A stretch of 64,000 nucleotides of DNA from Betaproteobacteria bacterium (GTDB taxonomy: Bacteria; Pseudomonadota; Gammaproteobacteria; Burkholderiales; Casimicrobiaceae). The notes beneath the pieces were generated by a model. It did not search any database, had not been told where the DNA came from, and saw only the letters and a program-made list of their open reading frames with translations. This document shows, one piece after another, positions 54,445-63,262 of the stretch. The stretch is from the NCBI GenBank assembly GCA_027492485.1, contig JAPUER010000016.1, forward strand, positions 201,388-265,387. The letters run 5' to 3'. Every line of letters begins with the position of its first letter. Positions within the stretch are counted from its first letter, which is position 1. The translations under genes were made by a program, and so were the position numbers.

Positions 54445-55002
54445 CTACACCCGCCAACGCCTGCCGAGGCGCGAAAAATCGAACGTCGGACCGGGGTCGA
54501 CCTTGCGTCCGGCGGCGATTTCGCTGTGGGTGGTAACTGCGCGAATCGGGTAGCGGCCGGCGATGGCGTCCAGCAAGCGATCGAGTTGGGCGTACTGCGC
54601 GGCGTCGAAAGGCTGTACGGCATCGCCTTCGATCTCGATGCCGATCGAATAGTCATTGCAGACGTGGCGGCCATGCCAGCAGGAAACACCGGCCTGCCAG
54701 GCGCGGGCATCGCAGTTCACGAATTGTTGCAGCGAGCCGTCGCGGCGCAGGAAGAAATGCGCCGAGACCTGCAGATGCGCGATCGCTTCCAGTTCCGCAT
54801 TGCCGCGGGGATCGAGCCGGTTTTCGAAAAACGATGCAACTTCGTCGCTGCCGAACACGCCGGGCGGCAGACTGATGTGATGCAGGACGACCAGATCGAC
54901 CGTGCTGCCATCGGGCCGCGCATTGAAATTCGGGCTGCACCGGCGTTCCGCCGCCAGCCACCAGCCGGCGTCCCACCCGGTGCCGGCGGGCGCGCTATTC
55001 AT
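54445..55002 (-). CDS. ampD: 1,6-anhydro-N-acetylmuramyl-L-alanine amidase
   Basis: 185 residues from ATG 55002. Zinc ligands are in VVLHHISLPPG and THSEIAAGRKVDPGP, with SIGIEIEGD in the core and DFSRL near the end. Cleaves recycled anhydromuropeptides in the cytoplasm and thereby affects beta-lactamase induction in species that have AmpR. Start overlaps the pilR stop by 8 bases. Confidence 0.94.
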   Translation of the reverse strand: MNSAPAGTGWDAGWWLAAERRCSPNFNARPDGSTVDLVVLHHISLPPGVFGSDEVASFFENRLDPRGNAELEAIAHLQVSAHFFLRRDGSLQQFVNCDARAWQAGVSCWHGRHVCNDYSIGIEIEGDAVQPFDAAQYAQLDRLLDAIAGRYPIRAVTTHSEIAAGRKVDPGPTFDFSRLGRRWRV

Positions 55003-56452
55003 CGTCGGGTTCAAGCCCCAGCCGTTCCAGGCGGTAGCGCATCGAGCGGAAGGTAATGCCCAGCAATTTGGCCGCCTGAGTGCGGTTGCCCCGCGTTTGT
55101 GCCAGCGCCAGCTCCAGCGTTTCGCGTTCGGCACGATCGAGAAAATCCTGCAACGGCGTGCGACCGGCCAGCGTACCGGAGCCGCTCGGCGTCGAGGTGG
55201 CGGCGGCCTGCGTCACCGGATTGTCGTCGACGGTCAAGCGCAGATCGGCGGCTTCGATGCGGGCAGGGTTGTCGGCCAGCGCCACCGCCCGTTCCAGCAC
55301 GTTTTCCAGTTCGCGGACGTTGCCGGGGAAGCTGTAACGGGTCAGCGCGGTAATTGCCGTCGGCGCCAGCGCGACGGTCGTTCCGGCGGCGATTCGCGCC
55401 AGCGTCCGCATCGCGATCACCGGAATGTCGGACGCGATTTCACGTAGCGCCGGCATCGCGACCTGCAGCACATTGAGCCGGTAAAACAAATCCTGCCGGA
55501 ACTCGCCCGATTGCACCAGCGCACCGAGGTTTTTGTGGGTCGCGCTGACGATGCGCACGTCGATGGCGTCCTCGGCGGTGCTGCCCACCTTGCGCACTTT
55601 GCGCTCCTGGATGGCGCGCAGCAGCTTCACCTGCAACTGCAACGGCAGGTCGGCCACTTCGTCGAGAAACAGCGTGCCGCCGGATGCCGCCTGGAAAAAA
55701 CCGTCGCGGTCGCTCTCGGCGCCAGTGAACGCGCCCTTGCGATAGCCGAAGAACTCGCTTTCCATGAGGTTTTCGGGGATCGCGCCGCAGTTGACGGCGA
55801 CGAAAGGACCGCCGGCGCGCGACCCGGAGGCGTGCAGGATGCGGGCGGCGAGCTCCTTGCCGGTGCCCGATTCGCCGTGGATGTGCACCGGCGTCTGGGT
55901 GTTGGCGAGCTTTGCCAGCAGCGCACGCAGCGCCTCGATGGTCGGCGATTCGCCGATCAGCGCCGGCGTATTGGCTGCCGCGCTGCTTGCTGCCGGACTG
56001 GCGGCGCCGATGCCGCTGCCGGCATGGCTGCTGCTGCCGCTGGCGCTGCGCCGCTCGGGCACCTTGATGGCGGATTTGACCAGCGTGCGCAACTGGTCGA
56101 GCGACACCGGTTTGGCCAGATAGTCGAAGGCGCCCGCCTTCAGCGCGGCCACTGCGTTGTCGGCGTTGCCGAACGCGGTGATCACCGCGCAGGGCAGATC
56201 GAGCCCGCGCTCGGCGATGGCGGCCAGCACGTCGAGGCCGGTGCCGTCGCCGAGTTGCATATCGGTCAGGCACAGCGAATAGCTCTGGCGGTCGAGGGCG
56301 GCCAGCGCGCTCTCGCGGGAGTCGGCGGTGATCACTTCGAGGCCGAGCTTGGTCAGCGTCAATTGCATCAGCGTCAGCAGATCGGGCTCGTCGTCGATCA
56401 CCAGTACGCGCGGAGCGGTCTCAAGTTTTTTTGCCACGGTGGCGCCTGTCAA
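54995..56452 (-). CDS. pilR: sigma-54-dependent response regulator PilR
   Basis: 485 residues. The receiver domain has phospho-acceptor Asp64 (LCLTDMQLGDG). The AAA+ domain has Walker A GESGTGKE (193-200) and the sigma-54 loop GAFTGA (240-245). The Fis-type HTH is at the end (NRTQAAKLLGITFRSMRYRL). PilR activates pilA for type IV pili. The upstream kinase gene supports this name. Confidence 0.9.
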   Translation of the reverse strand: MTGATVAKKLETAPRVLVIDDEPDLLTLMQLTLTKLGLEVITADSRESALAALDRQSYSLCLTDMQLGDGTGLDVLAAIAERGLDLPCAVITAFGNADNAVAALKAGAFDYLAKPVSLDQLRTLVKSAIKVPERRSASGSSSHAGSGIGAASPAASSAAANTPALIGESPTIEALRALLAKLANTQTPVHIHGESGTGKELAARILHASGSRAGGPFVAVNCGAIPENLMESEFFGYRKGAFTGAESDRDGFFQAASGGTLFLDEVADLPLQLQVKLLRAIQERKVRKVGSTAEDAIDVRIVSATHKNLGALVQSGEFRQDLFYRLNVLQVAMPALREIASDIPVIAMRTLARIAAGTTVALAPTAITALTRYSFPGNVRELENVLERAVALADNPARIEAADLRLTVDDNPVTQAAATSTPSGSGTLAGRTPLQDFLDRAERETLELALAQTRGNRTQAAKLLGITFRSMRYRLERLGLEPDDE

Positions 56453-58059
56453 TGAGTCGGCATCAGGGGTAATTCGAGCACAAAGCGGGCGCCTTTTTTC
56501 GAGGAACCCAGACGGACGCTGCCGCCGTTGGCCAGCGCCAGTTCGCGCACCAGGTAAAGCCCGAGGCCGGTGCTGCCGCTGCCGCTGTAGAACGGTTCGA
56601 AGATGCGATCGGCAATGTCGGCGGCGACGCCGCAGCCGTCGTCCATGACGGTGACGACGGCGCGCTGCATGTCATCTTCCACCGTCACCGTGATGGCCAC
56701 GCTGTGGTCGGCTTTGGTCGAGTGGCGCCAGGCATTGGACAGCAGATTGACCAGCATTTCCTCGAAATGGCCGCGGTCGACGTAGATGGCGGCATGGCCC
56801 TGGGTGGCGATGCGGAACGCGCTGCGCGGCGCCGGCAGCGTGGCGCAGAGGTCATCGACCAGCTCGGCGATGACCGCTTCGATCTCGACGGCGACCGGGG
56901 TGCCGCGGTCGCGGCGGCCGAGCAGCGAGACGTCGCGCACGATGCGGTCGATGCGCTCGACGTTCTTGTCGATCATGGCGGTTAGTGCCTTCGCCTCCGG
57001 CCGTTCCGCCACTTCCTCGCCAATCAGTTGCGCTGCCTGCCGGATGGCGGAGAGTGGATTGCGGATTTCATGAGCGATGCTGGCCGACAGTCGGCCGAGC
57101 GCGGCGAGCTTGATCTGCTGGGCCTGCGCCTCTGCCTGCTCCATATCTTCGAGGAAGACCAGAGTGGCGGCACGTTCTTCGAGGTCGACCGGCATCATGT
57201 GCGGCAGCAGCGAACGCTGGCCGTCGCGGGTGCGGATCGGCGCGGCATTCAGCGTGCTGCCGGAGGCGAAGAACGCCTGCCAGCGGGCGTGCAGATCGGG
57301 CGACAGCTCGATCAACTGCGCGCCCCACTGCATGGCGGCTTCGTCGCCGCCGAGCCAGCGGGTGGCCTGCGGATTGGCCATCACGATCTGGCCGCGCGCA
57401 CCGACCACCAGCACGCCGTCGTCGAGTTCGTTGATCACCACCTGATTGATGTGGGCCAGCCGGCGGACGTCGGCCGAGCGCTGTGCGACCCGATGTTCCG
57501 ATTCTTCGGCGCTACGGCCAAGCAGCATGCCGAGCAGCGTGAGCAGGAAGTACCCGGCGCCGACCAGCGCGGCCTGGGTGATGGCTTGCACCGACCCGCT
57601 GCGTAGCAGCAACTCGGCAAGCAGCAGCGTGATCGTTGCCAGCGCCGCATGCGACAGCGCGATGCGGCTGCGCAAGAACCAGCCGTGCGCGGCGAGGATG
57701 GGGTAGAGGTAGGTGGCCAGCGTGGTCGCCGGGGTATGCGGATCGAAATAGGCGCCGACGATGAACAGCAAATCGATGGCGAGCTGCGCCAGCAGCAGGC
57801 CGCCGGTGCCGCCGCGGAAGCGGCCCAGCATGGCCACGCTGAGCAGTGCCCAGACGGCATAGGCAGAGCTTGCCGCATAGCTGAAGGAGCCGAGATTGGT
57901 GGCGCCGGACGCCACCGCCAGCGCCATCGCCACCACACAGCGATACAGCGCCAGCAGGCGCAGCACGCGCAGCGGTGTGCCGCGCAGGGTGCCCGCTGGC
58001 GCCCTGTCCGGCGCGAAGCCGTCAGCGCCGGCTTGCACAGTTGGCGTCGTCGCAGCCAA
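56449..58059 (-). CDS. pilS: sensor histidine kinase PilS
   Basis: 536 residues. Six membrane spans (about 35-180), a PAS-like domain (about 205-310), His330 in SIAHEIRNPLSAIRQ, and an ATP domain with LVNLLSNAW, DDGCGVAADIADRIFEPFYS and STGLGLYLVRELALANGG. The multi-span sensor plus PAS is the PilS plan. Overlaps pilR by ATGA. Confidence 0.9.
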   Translation of the reverse strand: MAATTPTVQAGADGFAPDRAPAGTLRGTPLRVLRLLALYRCVVAMALAVASGATNLGSFSYAASSAYAVWALLSVAMLGRFRGGTGGLLLAQLAIDLLFIVGAYFDPHTPATTLATYLYPILAAHGWFLRSRIALSHAALATITLLLAELLLRSGSVQAITQAALVGAGYFLLTLLGMLLGRSAEESEHRVAQRSADVRRLAHINQVVINELDDGVLVVGARGQIVMANPQATRWLGGDEAAMQWGAQLIELSPDLHARWQAFFASGSTLNAAPIRTRDGQRSLLPHMMPVDLEERAATLVFLEDMEQAEAQAQQIKLAALGRLSASIAHEIRNPLSAIRQAAQLIGEEVAERPEAKALTAMIDKNVERIDRIVRDVSLLGRRDRGTPVAVEIEAVIAELVDDLCATLPAPRSAFRIATQGHAAIYVDRGHFEEMLVNLLSNAWRHSTKADHSVAITVTVEDDMQRAVVTVMDDGCGVAADIADRIFEPFYSGSGSTGLGLYLVRELALANGGSVRLGSSKKGARFVLELPLMPTH

Positions 58060-58285
58060 AGCCGGCCTCGGTCATCACCGCGCTCGACTTCGGCAGGTAC
58101 ACGCCGCAGCGAGCGCAGCGGATCATCGGCTCGTTGACGGCGGCGCGTTCGCGCTTCTGCCGTTCGCGCTGTTCGCGCTTCGACTGGTGGGCGGAGAACA
58201 TGCGCAGCGCCAGCAGCACCAGAAAAAAGACAACGATCCAGAAGATGAATTTTCCCACGTGGCAATCCGGCGCCGGCGGGCGCAT
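58022..58285 (-). CDS. small membrane protein, PP0621-type
   Basis: 87 residues. One span (GKFIFWIVVFFLVLLALRMF), a basic stretch, then a zinc-ribbon-like end: MIRCARCGVYLPKSSAVMT...CDDANCASRR. A small protein of this kind often sits before pilS in betaproteobacteria. Overlaps the pilS start by 38 bases, so either start may be slightly off. Function unknown. Confidence 0.78.
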   Translation of the reverse strand: MRPPAPDCHVGKFIFWIVVFFLVLLALRMFSAHQSKREQRERQKRERAAVNEPMIRCARCGVYLPKSSAVMTEAGFGCDDANCASRR

Positions 58286-58339
58286 CGCGAGTAGACTTCA
58301 ATCGAGTCTAGCAGTGGTGCCGGAAAGGGAGGGCGAAGT

Positions 58340-58771
58340 ATGTCGAAGCAGACGGGCAATGAGCCGTGGGCGGTGTGGGCGGAGTCGATGCAGAAAATGA
58401 TGAGCAATCCGGCGGCGCTGAATCCGTTTGCCGGCATGATGGGGCTGCCGGGCATGCCCGGTATCGCTGGCGCAGCGGGCGCAGGCGGTGCCTTCGATCC
58501 GCAGCAGTTCATGAAGGCGATCGACCCCGCCGAAATCGAACGGCGCATCCAGGATTTGCGCGCAGTGGAAGCGTGGATGAAGCTCGCGCTGTCGGGCGTC
58601 GAAGTGTCGATCCGCACGATGGAGATGCAGCGCGACGCCTATGCCTCGTTCAACAAGATGAGCGAATCGGCGAGCAAGACGATGAACGACAGTGCCGAGG
58701 CCGCGGTGGCGGCGGTGCGCGGCACGCGCACGGTCAAGCGCGCGGCGCGCGGGACGGCCCACAAGCGTTGA
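58340..58771 (+). CDS. phaM: PHA granule protein PhaM
   Basis: 143 residues. FDPQQFMKAIDPAEIERRIQDLRAVEAWMKLALSGVEVSIRTMEMQRDAYAS is the PhaM core. The basic Ala/Arg end (TRTVKRAARGTAHKR) can bind DNA. PhaM tethers granules to the nucleoid and activates PHA synthase. phaC lies 1.8 kb downstream. Confidence 0.88.
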   Translation: MSKQTGNEPWAVWAESMQKMMSNPAALNPFAGMMGLPGMPGIAGAAGAGGAFDPQQFMKAIDPAEIERRIQDLRAVEAWMKLALSGVEVSIRTMEMQRDAYASFNKMSESASKTMNDSAEAAVAAVRGTRTVKRAARGTAHKR

Positions 58772-58850
58772 ACCAAGTTCCATCGCCGCGCTCGAAGGCG
58801 ATCAGCTTTTTGCTGTGATGCCCAGTTGATAAGGGCACAGAGCACAATAT

Positions 58851-58876
58851 TGCCGAAGTCGACTTCGGCATTTTTT
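58851..58876 (+). terminator. terminator after phaM
   Basis: Perfect 20-base palindrome TGCCGAAGTCGACTTCGGCA followed by six T, 79 bases past the phaM stop. The rest of the gap up to about 59185 shows no gene. Confidence 0.85.
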
Positions 58877-59185
58877 ATGCGTTGATCCACTGCTAACCCC
58901 GATGCAATGGGGCGTTCAATCGAGCGACCTGCAAAAGCTGTTGCGCAGTGCGTGGGCGACTTTGACGCTGCCGACGTGCAGTCCGGCGCTGGATCGAATT
59001 GGCGGATGGCGACCGCTGCGCCTGATGTTTTCGCGTTTGTGTGCCAATACAGACCAGCGTTCGCGTAAAATGCAATTTTGTTGCGATTAAGCGGTTGCCG
59101 CACGCTGCGGCAGTCGCCGGCGGCTCGTTCGGGCCCGGACGGCGACGCTCATCCACCGCATTCACCCGACACGACCTTTCCCACG

Positions 59186-60001
59186 TTGACGCTGCTTGCC
59201 ATCATCATTGCCGCCGTTTTCGGCGGCATCGCCTCCTGCGCCGTTGCGGCTTTCGCCCTCTACGCCAAGCTCACCTCGATCGAGCGCTGGGTGGCGTTTG
59301 CGGTTGGCGCCATGCTGGCCGTGGTGTTTCTCGACATCCTGCCACATGCGCTGTCGGAAGGCGTCGCTCCGGCGTCGCTGATGGCCTGGGTGCTGGGCGG
59401 CGTGCTGTTCTTCTTTTTCCTCGAGAAACTGGTCATCTGGCGGCACTCGCACGGCGATCTGACGCCCGATGGCGCAGCGGACGAGCACGACCAGCATGCG
59501 CATCACGGCCACAGTCATGGCCACGGCCACCACCATCACGACGGCGGCCGCTCGGGCTTGATGGTGCTGATCGGCGATTCGCTGCACAACGCGACCGATG
59601 GCGTCGTCATCGCGGCGGCGTTTCTGGCCGATTTCAACCTCGGTGTCGTGACCTCGCTGGCGATCATCGCCCACGAAGTGCCGCAGGAGGTCAGCGATTT
59701 CTTCGTGCTGCTGCATTCGGGCTATTCGCGTCGCAAGGCGTTTCTGTACAACCTGGTGTCGAGCCTGGCGATGGTGGTGGGCGGCGTAGTCGCCTACTTC
59801 GCACTGGCGCGGGCGCAGGCCTATGTGACGCCGGTGCTGGCGTTCGCCGCCGCCTCGATGCTCTACGTCGCCGTCGCCGACCTGATCCCGACCCTGCACC
59901 GCCGCTTTTCGCTGTCCGACACCGTGCAGCAGATGCTGATGATCGGGCTCGGCGTCGCCACCGTCACGCTGACGCACTCGTTGCTGCACGCCGGGCATTG
60001 A
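59186..60001 (+). CDS. ZIP-family metal transporter
   Basis: About 271 residues from TTG 59186; the frame is open to TTG 59078 and the true start is unsure. Eight spans. The variable loop is His-rich (about 108-128), and the metal-binding spans carry SLHNATDGVVIAAAFL and IIAHEVPQEVSDFFVLL. Imports zinc or related ions into the cytoplasm. Confidence 0.88.
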   Translation: MTLLAIIIAAVFGGIASCAVAAFALYAKLTSIERWVAFAVGAMLAVVFLDILPHALSEGVAPASLMAWVLGGVLFFFFLEKLVIWRHSHGDLTPDGAADEHDQHAHHGHSHGHGHHHHDGGRSGLMVLIGDSLHNATDGVVIAAAFLADFNLGVVTSLAIIAHEVPQEVSDFFVLLHSGYSRRKAFLYNLVSSLAMVVGGVVAYFALARAQAYVTPVLAFAAASMLYVAVADLIPTLHRRFSLSDTVQQMLMIGLGVATVTLTHSLLHAGH

Positions 60002-60087
60002 CCCGCGGATAGCGGCCGCCGGCGCCGGATCGAATGGTCGATCGGCATCGTCCTATTGAGTTTCCCCCAAATTGGCGACAAGAACCA

Positions 60088-60161
60088 CCGTTCGCCCTGA
60101 GCGTAGCGAAGGGTTTGATGCGAGAGAGTTCAAACCCTTCACTGCGCTCAGGGTGAACGGG
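60088..60161. repeat. inverted repeat element
   Basis: Arm TTCGCCCTGAGCGTAGCGAA (60091-60110) mirrors CTTCACTGCGCTCAGGGTGAA (60138-60158), with inner GGGTTTGA / TCAAACCC. Lies between the ZIP gene and the small minus-strand gene. Same style of arm as the 45351 element. Confidence 0.75.
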
Positions 60162-60189
60162 AAAGGGGGCGCATCGAATTATGGAAACC

Positions 60190-60402
60190 TCAATGGTTGC
60201 CAGCGGCCCGGTCGTTACCGGCTTCGCCGCTTTCCGGCGCGGCCTTGCGCGGTCGCGGTCGGCGCAAGCGGCGCGTCCACAGCAGGATCGCGACCGGCAA
60301 CACGCCGAGCAACAGCAGCCGCACCACGGCTTTCAGCAAGGAGTCAGAAACAACGGCGATCATTACAACCACGTAAAGCCAGCCGATCGCGACGATGTAC
60401 AT
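60190..60402 (-). CDS. small membrane protein upstream of phaC
   Basis: 70 residues. MYIVAIGWLYVVVMIAVV and LLLLGVLPVAILLW form two spans; the end is Arg/Pro-rich and polar. Similar short proteins starting MYIVAI are common near pha genes in Burkholderiales-like genomes, from memory. Divergent from phaC. The longer open frame to 60687 overlaps phaC and is rejected. Function unknown. Confidence 0.65.
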   Translation of the reverse strand: MYIVAIGWLYVVVMIAVVSDSLLKAVVRLLLLGVLPVAILLWTRRLRRPRPRKAAPESGEAGNDRAAGNH

Positions 60403-60532
60403 GGAGAGAAGCGGGGAATGCTCAAGTAAGCAACACTTGATGTTACTTCCGCTGCAACATGCCGCGAAACGCGCGCGCAGGCATTGCCAGCGCAGTTGAC
60501 GTTGGCTACATTGATTCCAAGGAGCAGCGGCG

Positions 60533-62326
60533 ATGAGTTCAAAGAAGCCGGAAGGCCAGAGCAGTAATCCCTTCGAAGCGTGGATGAAGAACAATCCATT
60601 CACCGCGATGGCAGAGGCGGCACCGGCGGCGGCCGGCAACCCCTTCGCCGCCGGGCTGGAAGCCATGCAGACGATGATGGCCGGCAATCTGGGCGCTCAG
60701 CCATGGCCGGCGTCGGCGATGCCGTCTTACGCCAAATCGGGCCTGCCCGCCACGCCCGAAGCCGGCTGGTGGTGGCTGCCCTCGGTCCGGCCCGAAGTGT
60801 TCCAGGCGGCGCTGGCAAAGTGGTTTTCGCCGCAGGCCGACGTGGCGTCGCTGGCGGCCGCCGATCGCCGCTTTCGCGGTGAAGGCTGGCAGGCGCAGCC
60901 GTTCTTCCAGAGCGTGCGCGACCAGTACCTGCGCACCGCGGCGTTCTGGCGCGAAGTGGTGCAACACGCCGATCTCGATGAGCGCGAACGCCATCGTGCC
61001 AAATTCTTCCTCGAGCAATTTCTCGACGCCACCGCGCCCAGCAATTTCTTCCTGACCAATCCCGACGCCATCCAACGCGCGGTCGAGACCAAGGGCGAAA
61101 GCGTCAAGCACGGCATGGAAAACCTCGCGCACGACATCGAGGCAGGCCACATTGCGATGACCGACGAGAAAGCGTTCAAGGTCGGCGACAACCTTGCCGT
61201 TACGCCGGGGCAGGTGGTGTTCCGCAACGAACTGATCGAGATCATTCATTACACGCCGACGCAAAAGACCGTATATCAGCGCCCGCTGCTGATGGTGCCG
61301 CCGTGCATCAACAAGTTCTACATCCTCGACCTGAAGCCGGAGAACTCCTTCGTTGCGCACGCCGTGGCGCAGGGCTTCGACGTTTATCTGCTGTCGTGGC
61401 GCAACGTGCCGGACGAACTGAAAACGCTGACCTGGGCAGACTATCTGGAAGAGGGCGCGCTGACTGCGATCGACGAAGTGCGCGCCCACGCCGGCATCGA
61501 AAAAATCAATGTGCTCGGCTTCTGTGTCGGCGGCACCATCCTCGCCAGCGCGATGGGCGTGCTGGCGGCGCGCGGCGAGCTCGACGACTTCATCGAGAGC
61601 GCGACCTACCTCACCACATTGCTCGATTTCAGCGAACCCGGCGACATCAAGGCCTATCTCGGCGAAAGCACGTACCAGATGCGGGTGCAGCAGTTCGGGC
61701 CGGACGGCACCGGCGGCATGATGAAGGGCTCGGAGCTGGCGCAGTCGTTCGCCTCGCTGCGCGCGAATGATCTGATCTGGAACTACGTGGTCAACAATTA
61801 CCTGAAGGGCCAGGATCCTCCCGCGTTCGATCTGCTCTACTGGAACGGTGACTCCACCAATCTGCCGGGGCCGATGTATCTCTATTACATCCGCAACTTC
61901 TATCTCGACAACAAGTTGACCGAACACGGTGGCATCAACATGCTCGGCGAAGACGTCGATCTGGCGCTGGTCGACGTGCCGACGTTTGTGTACTGCTCGC
62001 GCGAAGATCACATCGTGCCGTGGAAGAGCGCGTTTGCGTCGGCCGAGTTGTGGGGCGGCGACGTCGAGTTCGTGATGGGCGCGTCGGGCCATATCGCCGG
62101 CGTCATCAATCCGCCGGGGCCGAAGAAGCGCAGCTACTGGACCGGCAACTTCCCGGCGCCGACGCCCGAGGCGTGGGACAGCAAGGCGAAGGAGCATCCC
62201 GGCAGCTGGTGGCCGCACTGGTACGCCTGGCTGGCGCCGCATTCCGGCAAGCGGGTCGCCGCCGGCAAGCAGCCCAAGTCCAAGCTCGGCGCCGCGCCGG
62301 GGTCCTATGTGCTGGACAAGGCCTGA
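60533..62326 (+). CDS. phaC: class I polyhydroxyalkanoate synthase
   Basis: 597 residues. Polymerises hydroxyacyl-CoA into PHA on granules. Active site Cys331 in the lipase-like box GFCVGG, Asp492 in YCSREDHIVPW and His520 in GASGHIAGVINPP. The N-terminal region has the disordered class I extension. RBS AAGGAG lies before the ATG. phaB follows after 61 bases; no phaA is in the window. Confidence 0.97.
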   Translation: MSSKKPEGQSSNPFEAWMKNNPFTAMAEAAPAAAGNPFAAGLEAMQTMMAGNLGAQPWPASAMPSYAKSGLPATPEAGWWWLPSVRPEVFQAALAKWFSPQADVASLAAADRRFRGEGWQAQPFFQSVRDQYLRTAAFWREVVQHADLDERERHRAKFFLEQFLDATAPSNFFLTNPDAIQRAVETKGESVKHGMENLAHDIEAGHIAMTDEKAFKVGDNLAVTPGQVVFRNELIEIIHYTPTQKTVYQRPLLMVPPCINKFYILDLKPENSFVAHAVAQGFDVYLLSWRNVPDELKTLTWADYLEEGALTAIDEVRAHAGIEKINVLGFCVGGTILASAMGVLAARGELDDFIESATYLTTLLDFSEPGDIKAYLGESTYQMRVQQFGPDGTGGMMKGSELAQSFASLRANDLIWNYVVNNYLKGQDPPAFDLLYWNGDSTNLPGPMYLYYIRNFYLDNKLTEHGGINMLGEDVDLALVDVPTFVYCSREDHIVPWKSAFASAELWGGDVEFVMGASGHIAGVINPPGPKKRSYWTGNFPAPTPEAWDSKAKEHPGSWWPHWYAWLAPHSGKRVAAGKQPKSKLGAAPGSYVLDKA

Positions 62327-62387
62327 TGTTTTGCCGTCGCGGTAACGCCGCGCCGGCAGTTTTTGAGTCGACAATAAGGAGAGAGAA

Positions 62388-63128
62388 ATGTCACGTATTG
62401 CACTGATTACCGGCGGCATGGGCGGCCTGGGCGAAGCCATCTGCATCAAGATGGCGGCGCTGGGCTATCAGGTGGTTACCACCTATTCGCCGGGCAACAA
62501 GACGTGGAAAGAGTGGCTGGAATCGATGAAGCAGCAGGGGCACAACTTCAAGGCCTATCCCTGCGACGTCGCCGATTTCGACTCCTGCAAGGCCTGCATC
62601 GACGTGGTGAGCAAGGAGGTCGGGCCGGTCGACGTGCTGGTGAACAACGCCGGCATCACCCGCGACATGACGTTCAAGAAGATGGACAAGGTCAACTGGC
62701 ACGCGGTGATGTCGACCAACCTCGATTCCACCTTCAACATGACCAAGCAGGTCTGCGACGGCATGCTCGACCGCGGCTGGGGCCGCATCATCAATATCTC
62801 GTCGGTCAACGGCCAGAAGGGTGCGTTCGGGCAAACCAACTACTCGGCGGCCAAGGCCGGCATGCACGGCTTCACCAAGGCGCTGGCGCTCGAAGTCGCG
62901 CGCAAGGGCGTGACGGTCAACACCATCTCGCCGGGCTACATCGGCACCAAGATGGTGATGGCGATTCCGCAGGACGTGCTCGACAGCAAGATCATCCCGC
63001 AAATCCCGATGGGCCGCCTCGGCAAGCCGGAAGAGGTCGCAGGGCTGGTGGCGTATCTCGCCAGCGAAGAAGCAGCCTTCCTGACCGGCGCCAACATCGC
63101 CATCAACGGCGGGCAGCACATGCAGTGA
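62388..63128 (+). CDS. phaB: acetoacetyl-CoA reductase
   Basis: 246-residue short-chain dehydrogenase. Makes (R)-3-hydroxybutyryl-CoA for PhaC using NADPH. LITGGMGGLGEAI, NNAGITRDMTF, and catalytic Ser139, Tyr152 and Lys156. HNFKAYPCDVADFDSC and the end NIAINGGQHMQ fit PhaB rather than FabG. AAGGAGAGA precedes the ATG. Confidence 0.95.
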   Translation: MSRIALITGGMGGLGEAICIKMAALGYQVVTTYSPGNKTWKEWLESMKQQGHNFKAYPCDVADFDSCKACIDVVSKEVGPVDVLVNNAGITRDMTFKKMDKVNWHAVMSTNLDSTFNMTKQVCDGMLDRGWGRIINISSVNGQKGAFGQTNYSAAKAGMHGFTKALALEVARKGVTVNTISPGYIGTKMVMAIPQDVLDSKIIPQIPMGRLGKPEEVAGLVAYLASEEAAFLTGANIAINGGQHMQ

Positions 63129-63262
63129 TGCGCCTGAATGGTCGTTGGCGACACTACATCCTCGCCAATGACCGATCAGCGGTAGTTCTCGCGCTTTTTT
63201 TCGTCAGTTGAACCGTTCATCTTTGCGTCTTGAGCGATCGTCCTGCCGCCGATAGCCTGAAT

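Noticed and set aside
58902-59090. 62-codon frame before the ZIP gene
   Set aside because: No ribosome site, no family likeness, and it overlaps the probable ZIP promoter region.
60539-62449. 636-codon minus-strand frame over phaC
   Set aside because: Shadow of phaC; no family signature.
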